64,000 nt of DNA from assembly GCA_902598295.1 (NCBI GenBank), contig CACKBA010000001.1, forward strand, positions 1 to 64,000, written 5' to 3'. The DNA is from an uncultured Bacteroidota bacterium. GTDB lineage: Bacteria; Bacteroidota; Bacteroidia; Flavobacteriales; Flavobacteriaceae. Under the pieces are notes generated by a model. It did not search any database. It saw nothing but the letters and a program-made list of their open reading frames with translations, and was not told the DNA's origin. The position numbers and the translations under genes are program-made. How positions within the stretch are numbered: position 1 is the stretch's first letter; every line of letters starts with the position of its first letter. Positions 41,549-51,140 of the stretch are shown piece after piece.

Positions 41549-42967
41549 ATGATGACATATAACTTTAACCATCTAATTATAATAATTGTAATTTTTATTT
41601 TTGGATGCGAAAAAAGTCATTATAAACCGCCCAATATTGTTTTTATTTTAACTGATGATTTGGCGTATGCTGACCTAAGTTCTTACGACTCTGAATTTAT
41701 AAATACACCTCATATTGATAAAATGGCTAGTGATGGTGTAAAATTGACATCATATTATGCAGCACAAGCAGTTTGTTCAGCTTCAAGAGCGGCAATACTA
41801 ACCGGGTGCTATCCAAACCGTATTGGGATAAGTGGAGCTTTTGGACCAAAGTCAAAAAAGGGAATAAATCCTGATGAACTATTGTTATCTGAGATGCTTA
41901 AAAATAATGATTACAAAACTGGAATTTTTGGCAAGTGGCATTTGGGAGATGCAGAAAAGTTTATGCCTACCAAACATGGATTTGATGAATTTTATGGAAT
42001 TCTTTTTTCTAATGATATGTGGCCTTATCATCCTGAGTTTCCAGATTCTTATCCTGAAGATCTTTTATTGTATAGAAATACGAAACCTGTCAAGGCTTTA
42101 ATTGACCAGTCTGATTTGACAAAAAATATAACGGACGAGAGTATTCGTTTCATCGATGAGAATAAAGACAACCCATTTTTCTTGTACATATCCCATCCAC
42201 AACCACACGTTCCATTATTTGCATCAAAAGAGTTTGATGGATCTACGGGCAAAGGATTATTTGCAGATGTCATTACTGAAATCGATTTTTCAGTTGGAAG
42301 AATTATTGATGCATTGGAAAAAAATGGTCTTTCTGAAGACACTATAGTTGTTTTTACATCTGATAATGGGCCGTGGCTTTCTTATGGAGATCATGCCGGA
42401 TCATCTGGCATCTATAGGGAAGGAAAGGGAACAGCCTGGGAAGGAGGGCAAAGAGTTCCGTGTATCATTAAGTATCCAAATGAAATTATGGCTGGAACTA
42501 TAATTGACGAGCCTGTAATGGGAATTGATTGGATGCCAACTTTTTCTAAACTAACTGGGTCTACTCTTTCAGAAAATAAGATTGATGGCAAAGATATTTG
42601 GCCACTTATAACTCAAAGAGTAAAAAAATCTCCACATGATGAGCTATATTTTTATTATAGAGAAAATGAGCTTCATGCAGTAAGGTCAGGTGATTGGAAG
42701 CTATATTTCCCAAGAACTTATAGATCATTAAATGGCAAACCTGGTGGTACTGGTGGAATGCCTGTTAAGTATGAGATGAATAAAGTGAGTGACAATGAAC
42801 TTTATAATCTCAAAAATGACCCAAGAGAACAATATAATCTCTACAATGAAAATATTGAAATTGTAAAGAAATTAGAAGATATAGGTGAAAGAGCTAGGGA
42901 AGAACTTGGAGATAAACTGACCTCACGAATTGGTAAGGGTGTTCGAAAAATCGGCATTATAGATTAG
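41549..42967 (+). CDS. Sulfatase lipoprotein (type I, FGly-dependent)
   Basis: 472 residues with a lipoprotein signal (FIFGC near residue 22). The sulfatase domain starts NIVFILTDDLAYADL with metal-binding Asp residues. The formylglycine signature is VCSASRAAILTG, Cys76 being the residue converted. IFGKWHLG, HPQPHVPLF and VFTSDNGPW follow. The extracellular or periplasmic enzyme would remove sulfate from glycans or aryl esters. With the GH16 and beta-helix proteins elsewhere in the window it hints at use of sulfated algal polysaccharides. It converges with mnmE, with a 3-bp gap. Confidence 0.94.
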   Translation: MMTYNFNHLIIIIVIFIFGCEKSHYKPPNIVFILTDDLAYADLSSYDSEFINTPHIDKMASDGVKLTSYYAAQAVCSASRAAILTGCYPNRIGISGAFGPKSKKGINPDELLLSEMLKNNDYKTGIFGKWHLGDAEKFMPTKHGFDEFYGILFSNDMWPYHPEFPDSYPEDLLLYRNTKPVKALIDQSDLTKNITDESIRFIDENKDNPFFLYISHPQPHVPLFASKEFDGSTGKGLFADVITEIDFSVGRIIDALEKNGLSEDTIVVFTSDNGPWLSYGDHAGSSGIYREGKGTAWEGGQRVPCIIKYPNEIMAGTIIDEPVMGIDWMPTFSKLTGSTLSENKIDGKDIWPLITQRVKKSPHDELYFYYRENELHAVRSGDWKLYFPRTYRSLNGKPGGTGGMPVKYEMNKVSDNELYNLKNDPREQYNLYNENIEIVKKLEDIGERAREELGDKLTSRIGKGVRKIGIID

Positions 42968-42970
42968 AAA

Positions 42971-44365
42971 TTACTTGCCGATACAAAAATTTGAAAATAT
43001 GTTTCCAAGCATCTCATCATTAGTTATTTGACCAGTGATTTCTCCAATTGAGTCAATAGCTTTTCTTAGATCTATTGACAACAAATCTCCTGAAATGTTA
43101 TTAACCAAACCTTTTTCAACTTCTACTAAAGATATTAAAGCCTGTGACAAAAATTCATAATGTCTCAAGTTTGTAACGACTGTACTTCCAGCTGTTTCTA
43201 TTAACTCAAAAGCGTTTGATAATTTTTTTACTAGAGTCTCAACAGATTTTTTTTCCAAAGCAGATATTTCAGCCATTTCAGTAATCCCAAATTCGCTAGA
43301 TTTTTTCAAAAGGTTTTCTAAATCAATTTTGGAATTATTCTCTAAGTCTGCTTTATTTCTAATTAGGAAAATTTTTAAATCTTGTCGAGCAAACTCATTT
43401 AAGTCATTTATAATTTCCTCCTCATTTACATCATTAATGTCAAAAAGATAAAGCAATACAGATGCCTCAGATATTTTTGATTTTGTTATTTCAATTCCTT
43501 TTGATTCAATAATATCTTTTGTTTTTCGAAGTCCCGCAGTATCAATAAATCTATACTTTATCCCATCAATAATTATTACATCTTCAATAGCATCTCTAGT
43601 TGTTCCGGGTATATCACTTACTATGGCTTTTTGTTCATTTAATAAAGTATTTAGTAGTGAAGATTTTCCAGAATTTGGTTTGCCAGCAATCGCAACTGGT
43701 ACGCCATTTTTAATCGCATTTCCATACTTAAATGATTCTTTTAAATTTTCCACTTTCTCCTTAACTTTTTTAATAAGTTTTTCTAATTCACTTTTATTTG
43801 CAAAGTCAACATCTTCCTCACCAAAATCTAGTTCTAACTCTATCATTGAAACAAAGTGTAGTAATTCCTCTCTTAGAGCTTTTAAGTCCTTTTGAAAACC
43901 TCCCCTCATTTGACTTAATGCGATTTTATGCATTGAAAATGAGTCCGAATAAATAAGGTCTGACACGGCCTCAGCTTGTGTCAAGTCCATTTTACCACTC
44001 AAAAATGATTTCATCGTAAACTCCCCAGGCTTAGCCAGTCTTATATTACTTTCTAATAATGTTTGAAGTATTTTCTTTTGAATAAATGTAGATCCATGAC
44101 AGGAAATTTCAACTGTCTGTTGACCTGTATAGGACTTGTCCTTATCAAAAAAAGAAACCACCACTTCATCAATTACATCCCCCTTATTTATGAACTCCCC
44201 AAACATCATAGAATGTGACTTTATATCCAAAAGACTTTTTCCACTTTTGGATTTAAAAAAAGGATTGACTTTTTCCAATGCTTTTTCTCCACTTACTCGA
44301 ATCAAGGAAATTGCCCCCATACCACTAGGTGAGGATATAGCAACAATATCATCTTTAAAATCCAT
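42971..44365 (-). CDS. mnmE: tRNA modification GTPase MnmE
   Basis: A 464-residue protein. The N-terminal folate-binding domain has AISSPSGMGAISLIRVSGE. A central helical part follows, then an inserted G domain with GKPNSGKSSLLN, DIPGTTRD, DTAGLR and NKAD, and the C-terminal FCIGK box with the catalytic Cys. With MnmG it makes the cmnm5 modification of wobble U34 in tRNA. The gene starts directly after the acetyltransferase-like gene stop (no gap), and is the last gene of the operon 46737-42971. Confidence 0.97.
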   Translation of the reverse strand: MDFKDDIVAISSPSGMGAISLIRVSGEKALEKVNPFFKSKSGKSLLDIKSHSMMFGEFINKGDVIDEVVVSFFDKDKSYTGQQTVEISCHGSTFIQKKILQTLLESNIRLAKPGEFTMKSFLSGKMDLTQAEAVSDLIYSDSFSMHKIALSQMRGGFQKDLKALREELLHFVSMIELELDFGEEDVDFANKSELEKLIKKVKEKVENLKESFKYGNAIKNGVPVAIAGKPNSGKSSLLNTLLNEQKAIVSDIPGTTRDAIEDVIIIDGIKYRFIDTAGLRKTKDIIESKGIEITKSKISEASVLLYLFDINDVNEEEIINDLNEFARQDLKIFLIRNKADLENNSKIDLENLLKKSSEFGITEMAEISALEKKSVETLVKKLSNAFELIETAGSTVVTNLRHYEFLSQALISLVEVEKGLVNNISGDLLSIDLRKAIDSIGEITGQITNDEMLGNIFSNFCIGK

Positions 44366-45493
44366 TTATTTAAGCTTTTTAGTAAATGTTGCTCTTCTTT
44401 TATGCAGTGTGCTTTGATAGTTTTTCCAAAATGCCTGAATAGCTTTGTTTTCAACAAGTTCAGGATTTGTTTCAACTTCGACTATTCCTCTTTTATTAAA
44501 AGTATTTTGTAACTCATTAAAAATAACAGCTGTTACACCTTTACTCTGGTATTTAGGGTCAACCCCAATTAAATAAAGCGATACCCTGTCATTAAAGTGT
44601 TGTGCTTTAAATAAATGCAAGTATCCCATTAACCCCATTTTACCATTAATTTTTTTTAATGCTCTGGAGAATGAAGGCATTGTAATTAAGAAAGCTATTA
44701 AATTATTGTCCTTATCCAAACAACATTTGATAAAGTCTGGGTGGATATATTTAATGAATTTTTCTTTGTAGAAATCGATTTGATATTGCTTAATGGTAAC
44801 ATATGTCTGTAGATTTGAATAAGTAATATTCAATAACTCAAACATCTTGTCGACATAAGGAATAATCTCCTTTCTTGATTTAAAATTTAGAACCTTAAGC
44901 TCATACCTTTGCTGAATTATTTTGGAGAATTTTTTTACTTTTTCAGGCGCATCCTCAGCAGAAAAAATTTTGATTTTATACTCCACCCATTCTGCAAGCT
45001 TACTAAATCCAAGTTTTTTTAAATGCTCTTTTTGATATGGATAATGATACCAAGTAATCATCGTATTTAGCTCTTCATATCCCTCAATCAATAGTCCTGC
45101 TTTATCCATATTTGAAAATCCAACAGGTCCATCAACAAATTCAAGCTTTCTTTTTTTGCCAAATTCTATAACGGATTCAAGAAGCTTTTTACTAACCTCC
45201 AAGTCATCAATGGTATCGTACCAACCAAACCTTAATTTATTTTTCTTTTGCTCTTCAATTTCGACCCAATTGACCATTGCCGCAATTCTTCCGACCGTAA
45301 CACCATCTTTTTTAGCGATATAAAATTCCGCTTCGGCATTTTCAAAGACAGGGTTTTTTTCTTTATCCATGGATTCTAATTCTTCCGAAATGATTGGTGG
45401 AACCCAATAATCACAACCCTTGTATAAAGAAAAAGGGAACATCACAAACTCTCTTTCCTGATCTTTATTTTCAACCTTAATAATTTCTATCAT
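44366..45493 (-). CDS. GNAT-related acyltransferase-like protein
   Basis: 375 residues. The N-terminal part (FVMFPFSLYKGCDYWVPP...) and C-terminal part (LYLIGVDPKYQSKGVTAVIFNEL, VETNPELVENKAIQAFWKNY) belong to a conserved group with a GNAT-like fold at the C-terminus, sometimes misannotated as GTP cyclohydrolase. The Q-S-K-G-V segment is a GNAT P-loop-like acetyl-CoA site. Substrate unknown. It overlaps the upstream gene by 4 bp. Confidence 0.75.
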   Translation of the reverse strand: MIEIIKVENKDQEREFVMFPFSLYKGCDYWVPPIISEELESMDKEKNPVFENAEAEFYIAKKDGVTVGRIAAMVNWVEIEEQKKNKLRFGWYDTIDDLEVSKKLLESVIEFGKKRKLEFVDGPVGFSNMDKAGLLIEGYEELNTMITWYHYPYQKEHLKKLGFSKLAEWVEYKIKIFSAEDAPEKVKKFSKIIQQRYELKVLNFKSRKEIIPYVDKMFELLNITYSNLQTYVTIKQYQIDFYKEKFIKYIHPDFIKCCLDKDNNLIAFLITMPSFSRALKKINGKMGLMGYLHLFKAQHFNDRVSLYLIGVDPKYQSKGVTAVIFNELQNTFNKRGIVEVETNPELVENKAIQAFWKNYQSTLHKRRATFTKKLK

Positions 45494-46737
45494 TTATTTT
45501 TCTTTCTATCAACTCTATTTTGCCGTTTGGCTTCTTTATCTAGTTTCTTTGATTCCTTCTTTAGATCCTTCAACTCTTTCCTGACTTTTTTCTTTTCTGA
45601 AACCTCTCCTTTTTTAAAAAAATCTAAAATGGTTTTTCCTTTTCTTTCACTTTTTCTTGCTTCTTTCTCAGAATCTTTTTCTGCTTTTCGCTGAGCTTTT
45701 TGATTTTTCTTAAACTCTTTCATCTGTTTTAACTCGACATCTGTAATGTCAATGTGCCAGTCAAACCTTTTTGAAAAACCGAGGTTTAAATAAAATAAAC
45801 TTGGGGTCTTTTTTAAACTACCACCAATATTTAAATCCGCTTGTACATCTTTCGATATGAGATGGGCTGCTCCAAACTTGAAAAGCTGATCGGAGTAAAC
45901 TCCATTTTTAAAAGTCTGGAACTCACCAAATACACTCCAGTTAGGATTTTGTAAGTTGTGAGTTATTGTAAATAGATAATTTAATGTATTGTAGTTGGTT
46001 GATTTTGGGACAAAACTTGGAAATGTAGGATTTTTGAAAGCGAATTTGTAAAAGATATTATTTACAACCACCCACCTTCCTTTGAAATGATTTTGCGTGG
46101 CAATCCCGACAAATGGAGAAATATTTTGAATTGGATGATTAAAATTTCTAATCCTCGTAATATTCTGATTAAATAAATCGGGGTGAACCGTCTTTTTCAT
46201 TTCAAAAAATTGATCATTATAATTTATCTTATCATCAAAGTTAAATCCTGAACCTAACATAACTGAAATGGCAGGAATAAAATCTGTCAATTTTATAACT
46301 CTACCCGCCTTCCAACTGTATAGGTTTTCACCATGCCATTTTTTGTTTTTAAAAGGGTCGAAAACAAGGTATTTAAACCCTAAAACTTGGTCTCCGATTA
46401 AGGTTTCGGTGATTTCTGTGGAGTAATTATTTTGATAATTATTGTCCAAAACATTTCGGGATAAAATTGATCCCTCAAGAAACATTTCTAACTTATCATT
46501 TAATAAACCGTATCTGAATAAATAATTAAAATTAAATCCATCAATTTTAGAGTTGTTTAAATTTTTATGCTCCATACTATAGCTTGAAACTCCAGTCTCA
46601 ACCTGAAGAACATTCCATCCAATTGCAAAAGCCCCATGTGATGTTCCTGGTCTATTTGAGTTTATTGTTTCTGTATACTGAGCAATTACAGAAAAGGACA
46701 TTAAAAAGAAAAACACAAAACATCTAGCTGTTAGCAT
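45490..46737 (-). CDS. Outer-membrane protein with lysine-rich tail (phenol-degradation MetA-like)
   Basis: The ATG at 46737 gives 415 residues with a signal peptide (CFVFFFLMSFSVIAQ). SNRPGTSHGAFAIGWNVLQVETGVSSYS opens a series of beta-strands up to about residue 340, similar to the MetA-pathway-of-phenol-degradation/transporter-like barrel group. The last ~80 residues are a highly charged Lys/Glu/Arg tail, probably disordered or coiled-coil, unusual for a barrel; it could contact peptidoglycan. A promoter candidate lies 18 bp upstream. Confidence 0.75.
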   Translation of the reverse strand: MLTARCFVFFFLMSFSVIAQYTETINSNRPGTSHGAFAIGWNVLQVETGVSSYSMEHKNLNNSKIDGFNFNYLFRYGLLNDKLEMFLEGSILSRNVLDNNYQNNYSTEITETLIGDQVLGFKYLVFDPFKNKKWHGENLYSWKAGRVIKLTDFIPAISVMLGSGFNFDDKINYNDQFFEMKKTVHPDLFNQNITRIRNFNHPIQNISPFVGIATQNHFKGRWVVVNNIFYKFAFKNPTFPSFVPKSTNYNTLNYLFTITHNLQNPNWSVFGEFQTFKNGVYSDQLFKFGAAHLISKDVQADLNIGGSLKKTPSLFYLNLGFSKRFDWHIDITDVELKQMKEFKKNQKAQRKAEKDSEKEARKSERKGKTILDFFKKGEVSEKKKVRKELKDLKKESKKLDKEAKRQNRVDRKKNK

Positions 46738-46755
46738 AATACAATAAATATAATT

Positions 46756-46786
46756 CAAAGATAAATTGAAATATGCAATTAACTAA
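46756..46786 (-). promoter_or_regulatory. Putative promoter for the 45490-46737 gene
   Basis: On the minus strand TTAG (46786-46783), 19-bp spacer, TATCTTTG (46763-46756): an exact -7 box and a one-mismatch -33 box at correct spacing. Confidence 0.5.
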
Positions 46787-46802
46787 TTCATTTGATTAAT
46801 TG

Positions 46803-46810
46803 TATTTTTG
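46803..46810 (+). promoter_or_regulatory. Putative -7 element for the surface-glycan operon
   Basis: TATTTTTG, an exact TAnnTTTG match, ends 11 bp before the ATG at 46822. A -33 box is not evident. Confidence 0.35.
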
Positions 46811-46821
46811 AAAAAAAGGGT

Positions 46822-47019
46822 ATGCTTTTTATTTATATTTTTTTATTTATTGTAATCTCTAGTTATATATTGAAAAGACTGGCTCCGTACATTTTGAGAT
46901 ATATGATAAAAAAACAATTTGAAAAATTTCAAAGAAAACAACCGCAAAAAAAAGATGATTTTAAGAGGAAATCAAATGAAAAGGTGGGTGAATATATAGA
47001 TTATGAAGAGATTGATTAA
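46822..47019 (+). CDS. DUF4834 small membrane protein
   Basis: I take the ATG at 46822 (65 residues); a longer TTG frame adds nothing helix-like. One N-terminal helix (LFIYIFLFIVISSYIL) is followed by APYILRYMIKKQFEKFQ, a basic region, and the C-terminal KVGEYIDYEEID, the diagnostic end of DUF4834. Members typically precede YfhO-type genes in flavobacteria. Overlaps the next gene by 17 bp. Confidence 0.85.
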   Translation: MLFIYIFLFIVISSYILKRLAPYILRYMIKKQFEKFQRKQPQKKDDFKRKSNEKVGEYIDYEEID

Positions 47020-49408
47020 AGGTTATTTAAATAGAAATCTCGTTATTGATGTTTTAATCATTTGCTCTTTTTGCATAATCTCTCTTATTTATTTTAATCC
47101 GCTTCTTTCAGGAAAAAAAATAAAACAATCGGATATTGATCAGTTTTCGGGAATGTCTCGTCAAATTGTTGAACATAGAGATAATTTTGATGAGGAACCT
47201 TACTGGCTTGATAATGCTTTTCTAGGAATGCCCACTTATCAAGTAGCAGTAAAGTATCCATTTGATCTTTTGGATAAGGTTGATAAATTAATTCGTTTTC
47301 TTCCAAGACCCGCTGATTATCTTTTTGTTTACCTGCTGTCTTTTTTTCTTTTACTTAAAAGTATGAAGGTTAGAAGTGATTACGCTTTTTTTGGGTCCGT
47401 TGCTTTTGCCTTTTCCACGTACCTTATAATAATTCTTGGAGTTGGTCACAATACAAAAGCATTAGCAATTGGTTATACTCCTTTGGCTCTGGCTGGATTT
47501 TTCAAAATTTTAAATAATCGGATTCTGAGCGGTATTATTATTTGCTCTATTGGGATTGGACTTCAAATAAATGCCAATCATTATCAAATGACCTACTACT
47601 TTATGATGCTGATGGGGCTTATTTTGATCATGTCAACTGTATTTGAAAAAGGTGATAATTTAAAAAACAAGTTTGTAAAAACAGGAGCGTTCTCATCATC
47701 TGTATTAATTGCAATTCTTTTAAACTCTTCATCAATCATGGCTACAAAAGAATACACAGAATTTAGCACGAGGGGGAGTTCTGAAATTACAATTAATCCC
47801 GATGGAAGCGAAAAAGATGATCTCGATGGTCTGAGTAAAGACTACATAACAGAATACAGTTATGGAAAAATTGAAAGCCTAAATCTCATTATTCCAAGAT
47901 TTATGGGGGGAGGAAGTTCTGATCTTATTGGAAAGGACACAGATTTTTTCAAAAACTTATCCAATTACGATCCTCAATCAGCAAGCTTAATCTATCAAAA
48001 TGCTAGGTTATACTGGGGAGATCAACCCATTGTGGCTGCACCTGCATATATCGGTATAAGTGTATTTTATTTATTCATTATATCTCTTTTTTATTTAGAC
48101 AAGAAAACTTTGAGGTGGGTTTTTCCGTCTTTGATTTTCGCATTATTATTATCATGGGGCAAAAACTTTTCTGTTTTAACAGACCTTATGATTGACTATT
48201 TCCCTTTTTATAATAAGTTTAGGGCTGTATCCTCAATTCAGGTAATCATCGAACTTGTAATTCCCTTGATTGCTTCGCTTGGATTATACAAAATATTTGA
48301 AGGGCAACGTCAAAAGACATTGAACCACAAAAAGATTATTTATCCATCATTGGTTTTTTTGACAACCCTATTTTTACTTTTAATATTTGGCGAATCAATT
48401 TTTAAATTTCAATCCGAAAGAGAAGTTTTTGGAGCATATCCTGAAATTCTTGACATGATTATAAATGAAAGAAAATCGATATTCAGGGTAGATGTAATGC
48501 GTTCGATATTTATTGTTTCTCTTCTTTTTGTTTCAATTCTTGCAGTCAAAAAAAACTACTTATCAAGGAAATACATAATCCCTGTTCTAACAATAATTGT
48601 TTTGGCTGATTTATGGTCTTTTAATAAAAATTATGTCAATGAGAATAACTTTACCAATGCCTCTAAAATTAAAACTCCATTTGCTCTGAATGATATAGAT
48701 AAAGAAATTATAAATGATAAATCTGACTTTAGAGTGTATGAAAGTTTTCGTGGGTTTGTTAATGGAAGGACCTCTTTTTTTCATAATTCAATCTCGGGTT
48801 ATCACGCCGCAAAACCCAAAAGGATGCAGGACATCTATGACTTCTATCTTTTAAAAAATGAACTACGGATATTGGATATGCTAAATGTAAAATACATAAT
48901 CAATTTAAATGAAAATGGAAATATAGAATTAAACAAGAATCAAAATGTCCTAGGCAGTGCTTGGTTTGTTGATGAAATACAAAAAGTTAAAGACGCCAAC
49001 GAGGAACTAATTGGGTTGTCTAGTCTAAACTTTAAAACAAAGTGTTTAAGTACAAACTTGAACAACAAATCATACAATGATACTTCAAAAAACTACATCA
49101 AAGTTGTAGAAAAGATGCCAAATAAAATTACCTATGATGTGTTTTCAAATGATACCGGTTTTATTGTCTTTTCTGAGGCATTTTATAAAAAAGGTTGGGT
49201 AGCAAAAATTAATGGCAAGATTAAGGAACATCATAAAGTAAACTATCTGCTTCGTGGTCTAGAAGTTGAAAAGGGAGAACATGAAATTGTATTTACTTTC
49301 GATCCACCCGTAATAAAGACAGGTACATTCTTAATGGCAGGATCGAATATTCTGTTGTTGATTTTATTCTTTTTTTATTTTAGAAATCTAGTCAACCATG
49401 TACAATAA
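47003..49408 (+). CDS. YfhO-family membrane protein
   Basis: An 801-residue protein with about 12-14 helices in the first ~560 residues (GMPTYQVAVKYPFDLL loop, GVGHNTKALAIGYTPLAL, RAVSSIQVIIELVIPL) and a final helix at ~775-795. Between them is a soluble domain (DFRVYESF...GYHAAKPKRMQDIY...LDMLNVKYII). These are YfhO/DUF2142-like features of GT-C-type glycosyltransferases involved in decorating surface polymers with lipid-linked sugars. Overlaps both neighbours. Confidence 0.88.
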   Translation: MKRLIKGYLNRNLVIDVLIICSFCIISLIYFNPLLSGKKIKQSDIDQFSGMSRQIVEHRDNFDEEPYWLDNAFLGMPTYQVAVKYPFDLLDKVDKLIRFLPRPADYLFVYLLSFFLLLKSMKVRSDYAFFGSVAFAFSTYLIIILGVGHNTKALAIGYTPLALAGFFKILNNRILSGIIICSIGIGLQINANHYQMTYYFMMLMGLILIMSTVFEKGDNLKNKFVKTGAFSSSVLIAILLNSSSIMATKEYTEFSTRGSSEITINPDGSEKDDLDGLSKDYITEYSYGKIESLNLIIPRFMGGGSSDLIGKDTDFFKNLSNYDPQSASLIYQNARLYWGDQPIVAAPAYIGISVFYLFIISLFYLDKKTLRWVFPSLIFALLLSWGKNFSVLTDLMIDYFPFYNKFRAVSSIQVIIELVIPLIASLGLYKIFEGQRQKTLNHKKIIYPSLVFLTTLFLLLIFGESIFKFQSEREVFGAYPEILDMIINERKSIFRVDVMRSIFIVSLLFVSILAVKKNYLSRKYIIPVLTIIVLADLWSFNKNYVNENNFTNASKIKTPFALNDIDKEIINDKSDFRVYESFRGFVNGRTSFFHNSISGYHAAKPKRMQDIYDFYLLKNELRILDMLNVKYIINLNENGNIELNKNQNVLGSAWFVDEIQKVKDANEELIGLSSLNFKTKCLSTNLNNKSYNDTSKNYIKVVEKMPNKITYDVFSNDTGFIVFSEAFYKKGWVAKINGKIKEHHKVNYLLRGLEVEKGEHEIVFTFDPPVIKTGTFLMAGSNILLLILFFFYFRNLVNHVQ

Positions 49409-49958
49409 AATTCCCGTCAACAGATACAATAAAACTTTAAAAATGTTGAAGGAGATATGTCCTTCACCTTCGGTTATTTTTGATTTAGGTGTGAGAAATC
49501 CCTTTTCTGAAATTATGGAAAAAAACAATTATAAAGTATACAATACAGTTGGGCAAGATTTTGATTTAGAACCTCAAATTAAGATGCCCGATGATGTTGA
49601 TTTGGTGACGGGGTTTGAAATTATAGAACACTTGGTTTCACCATATTCATTACTAAGAAATATAAAGGCAAAAAAGATTTTTTTAACGGTACCTTTAAAA
49701 CTTTGGTTTGCAAAAGCATACAGAAATAAAGTTGATGAAAGAGATCGTCATTATCATGAGTTCGAAGCCTGGCAGTTCGATTGGCTTTTAGAGAAATCCG
49801 GATGGAAGATAATCAAGAAAGAATTTTGGAAAAGCCCAACGAACAAAATTGGATTTAGACCTTTTTTAAGACTGTTTACAAACAGATACTATGCCGTCTA
49901 TGCGGAGAGAATAGAGGAAGAGTTTGACAATTATTATAAAGGAGTTTTGAATTTGTAA
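49398..49958 (+). CDS. Methyltransferase-like protein with degenerate SAM loop
   Basis: 186 residues with a class I methyltransferase layout: VIFDLGVRNPFSEIM takes the place of motif I, DVDLVTGFEIIEHLVSPYSLLRN matches the motif II/III region, and KKIFLTVPLKLWF the next strand. The Gly-rich loop is reduced (DLGVRNP instead of DxGxGxG), so SAM binding is uncertain. Overlaps YfhO by 11 bp; GT4 follows after 3 bp. Likely modifies a glycan or its carrier. Confidence 0.7.
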   Translation: MYNKIPVNRYNKTLKMLKEICPSPSVIFDLGVRNPFSEIMEKNNYKVYNTVGQDFDLEPQIKMPDDVDLVTGFEIIEHLVSPYSLLRNIKAKKIFLTVPLKLWFAKAYRNKVDERDRHYHEFEAWQFDWLLEKSGWKIIKKEFWKSPTNKIGFRPFLRLFTNRYYAVYAERIEEEFDNYYKGVLNL

Positions 49959-49961
49959 ACC

Positions 49962-51140
49962 ATGAAGATAGGAATGATTTTAGATGCCCCATTCCCTGAT
50001 GATGCCAGGGTCTCAAACGAATGTGATGAATTAATCAAACGTGGGCACGAAATTTTTTTATTTTGTCTTTCTTACAGACAAAAATTCAAGAAAAAAGAGG
50101 TTCATAATGGGATAAATATCAGACGATATTTCTGCTCGAAACTGCTTTATAAAAGTTCAGCTCTTGCAAATGATTTGCCTTTTTATAATATGAAAATGAA
50201 ACAGAAAATTAAACATTTTGTAAAAATTCATAATCTTAAATATTTACATATTCATGATATTCAAATCGCTTCGGCAGCAATTCAAATAAGTGAAGACCTA
50301 GACTTAAAGTTTACATTAGATTTGCATGAAAATAGACCTGAAATCATGAAATACTATAAGCATGTGAATTCTTTTTTTGGAAAGCTCTTGATTAATCCGA
50401 GACGATGGAAAGCTGCAGAGGAAAATTTTATTAAAAAAGCGGGTAAAGTAATAACTGTTACCAAAGAGGCCAAAAAAGAACTATTGAAAAGGACTAAAAT
50501 AAATGAAGAGAAAATAGTTGTTTACCCCAATACTGTAAAAAAAAGCTTTTACTTAAATAAAGAGATTGACAAAAGGTTAAGTGATATTTATTTAAATAAA
50601 TTTGTTTTGGTTTATATTGGGAATACATCCAAAAGAAGAGGCCTAGATACCGTAATAGATTCATTATCATCGCTTAGGAATAAAATCTCAAATATTAAAT
50701 TGATAGTAATTGGAAAAAGCTCTTTTGATAAAGAGTTAAGGTCTAAAGTTGAAAAACTTAAGTTGTCTAGTTATGTTGATTTTACTGGATGGGTAAATGA
50801 AAATCAGCTTTACAAATACCTGATGGTTTCTAATTTAGGTGTTTCACCATTACACAGAAATATACACCACGACACAACTTATGCGAATAAACTTTTTCAA
50901 TATATTTCATTTGGTATCCCAGTTATCTGTAGTAACTCTACAGCTCAAGCTAACCTAATAAATGCTTTTGAGTGTGGTAAAGTTTTCGAAGAAAAAAACT
51001 CAAATGATTTTGAAAAAAAAGTTCTCTCGCTTTTCAATAACAAAAAAGAATATGAATTATTAAAAACTAACTGTTTGAATGCTATTAAAAAATTGAATAA
51101 TAGTGTTGTCTCAAAAGAACTTATCTCAATTTATGAATAG
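49962..51140 (+). CDS. Glycosyltransferase family 4 (GT-B)
   Basis: 392 residues of GT-B fold: start GMILDAPFPDDARVSNECDELIKRGHEI, linker VVYPNTV, second Rossmann domain FVLVYIGNTSKRRGLDTVIDSL, and a nucleotide-sugar site region VSPLHRNIHHDTTYANKLFQYISFGIPVI that takes the place of the E-x7-E motif. Probably transfers a hexose to a surface polysaccharide intermediate on the cytosolic side. Its stop overlaps the next start by 8 bp. Confidence 0.9.
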   Translation: MKIGMILDAPFPDDARVSNECDELIKRGHEIFLFCLSYRQKFKKKEVHNGINIRRYFCSKLLYKSSALANDLPFYNMKMKQKIKHFVKIHNLKYLHIHDIQIASAAIQISEDLDLKFTLDLHENRPEIMKYYKHVNSFFGKLLINPRRWKAAEENFIKKAGKVITVTKEAKKELLKRTKINEEKIVVYPNTVKKSFYLNKEIDKRLSDIYLNKFVLVYIGNTSKRRGLDTVIDSLSSLRNKISNIKLIVIGKSSFDKELRSKVEKLKLSSYVDFTGWVNENQLYKYLMVSNLGVSPLHRNIHHDTTYANKLFQYISFGIPVICSNSTAQANLINAFECGKVFEEKNSNDFEKKVLSLFNNKKEYELLKTNCLNAIKKLNNSVVSKELISIYE

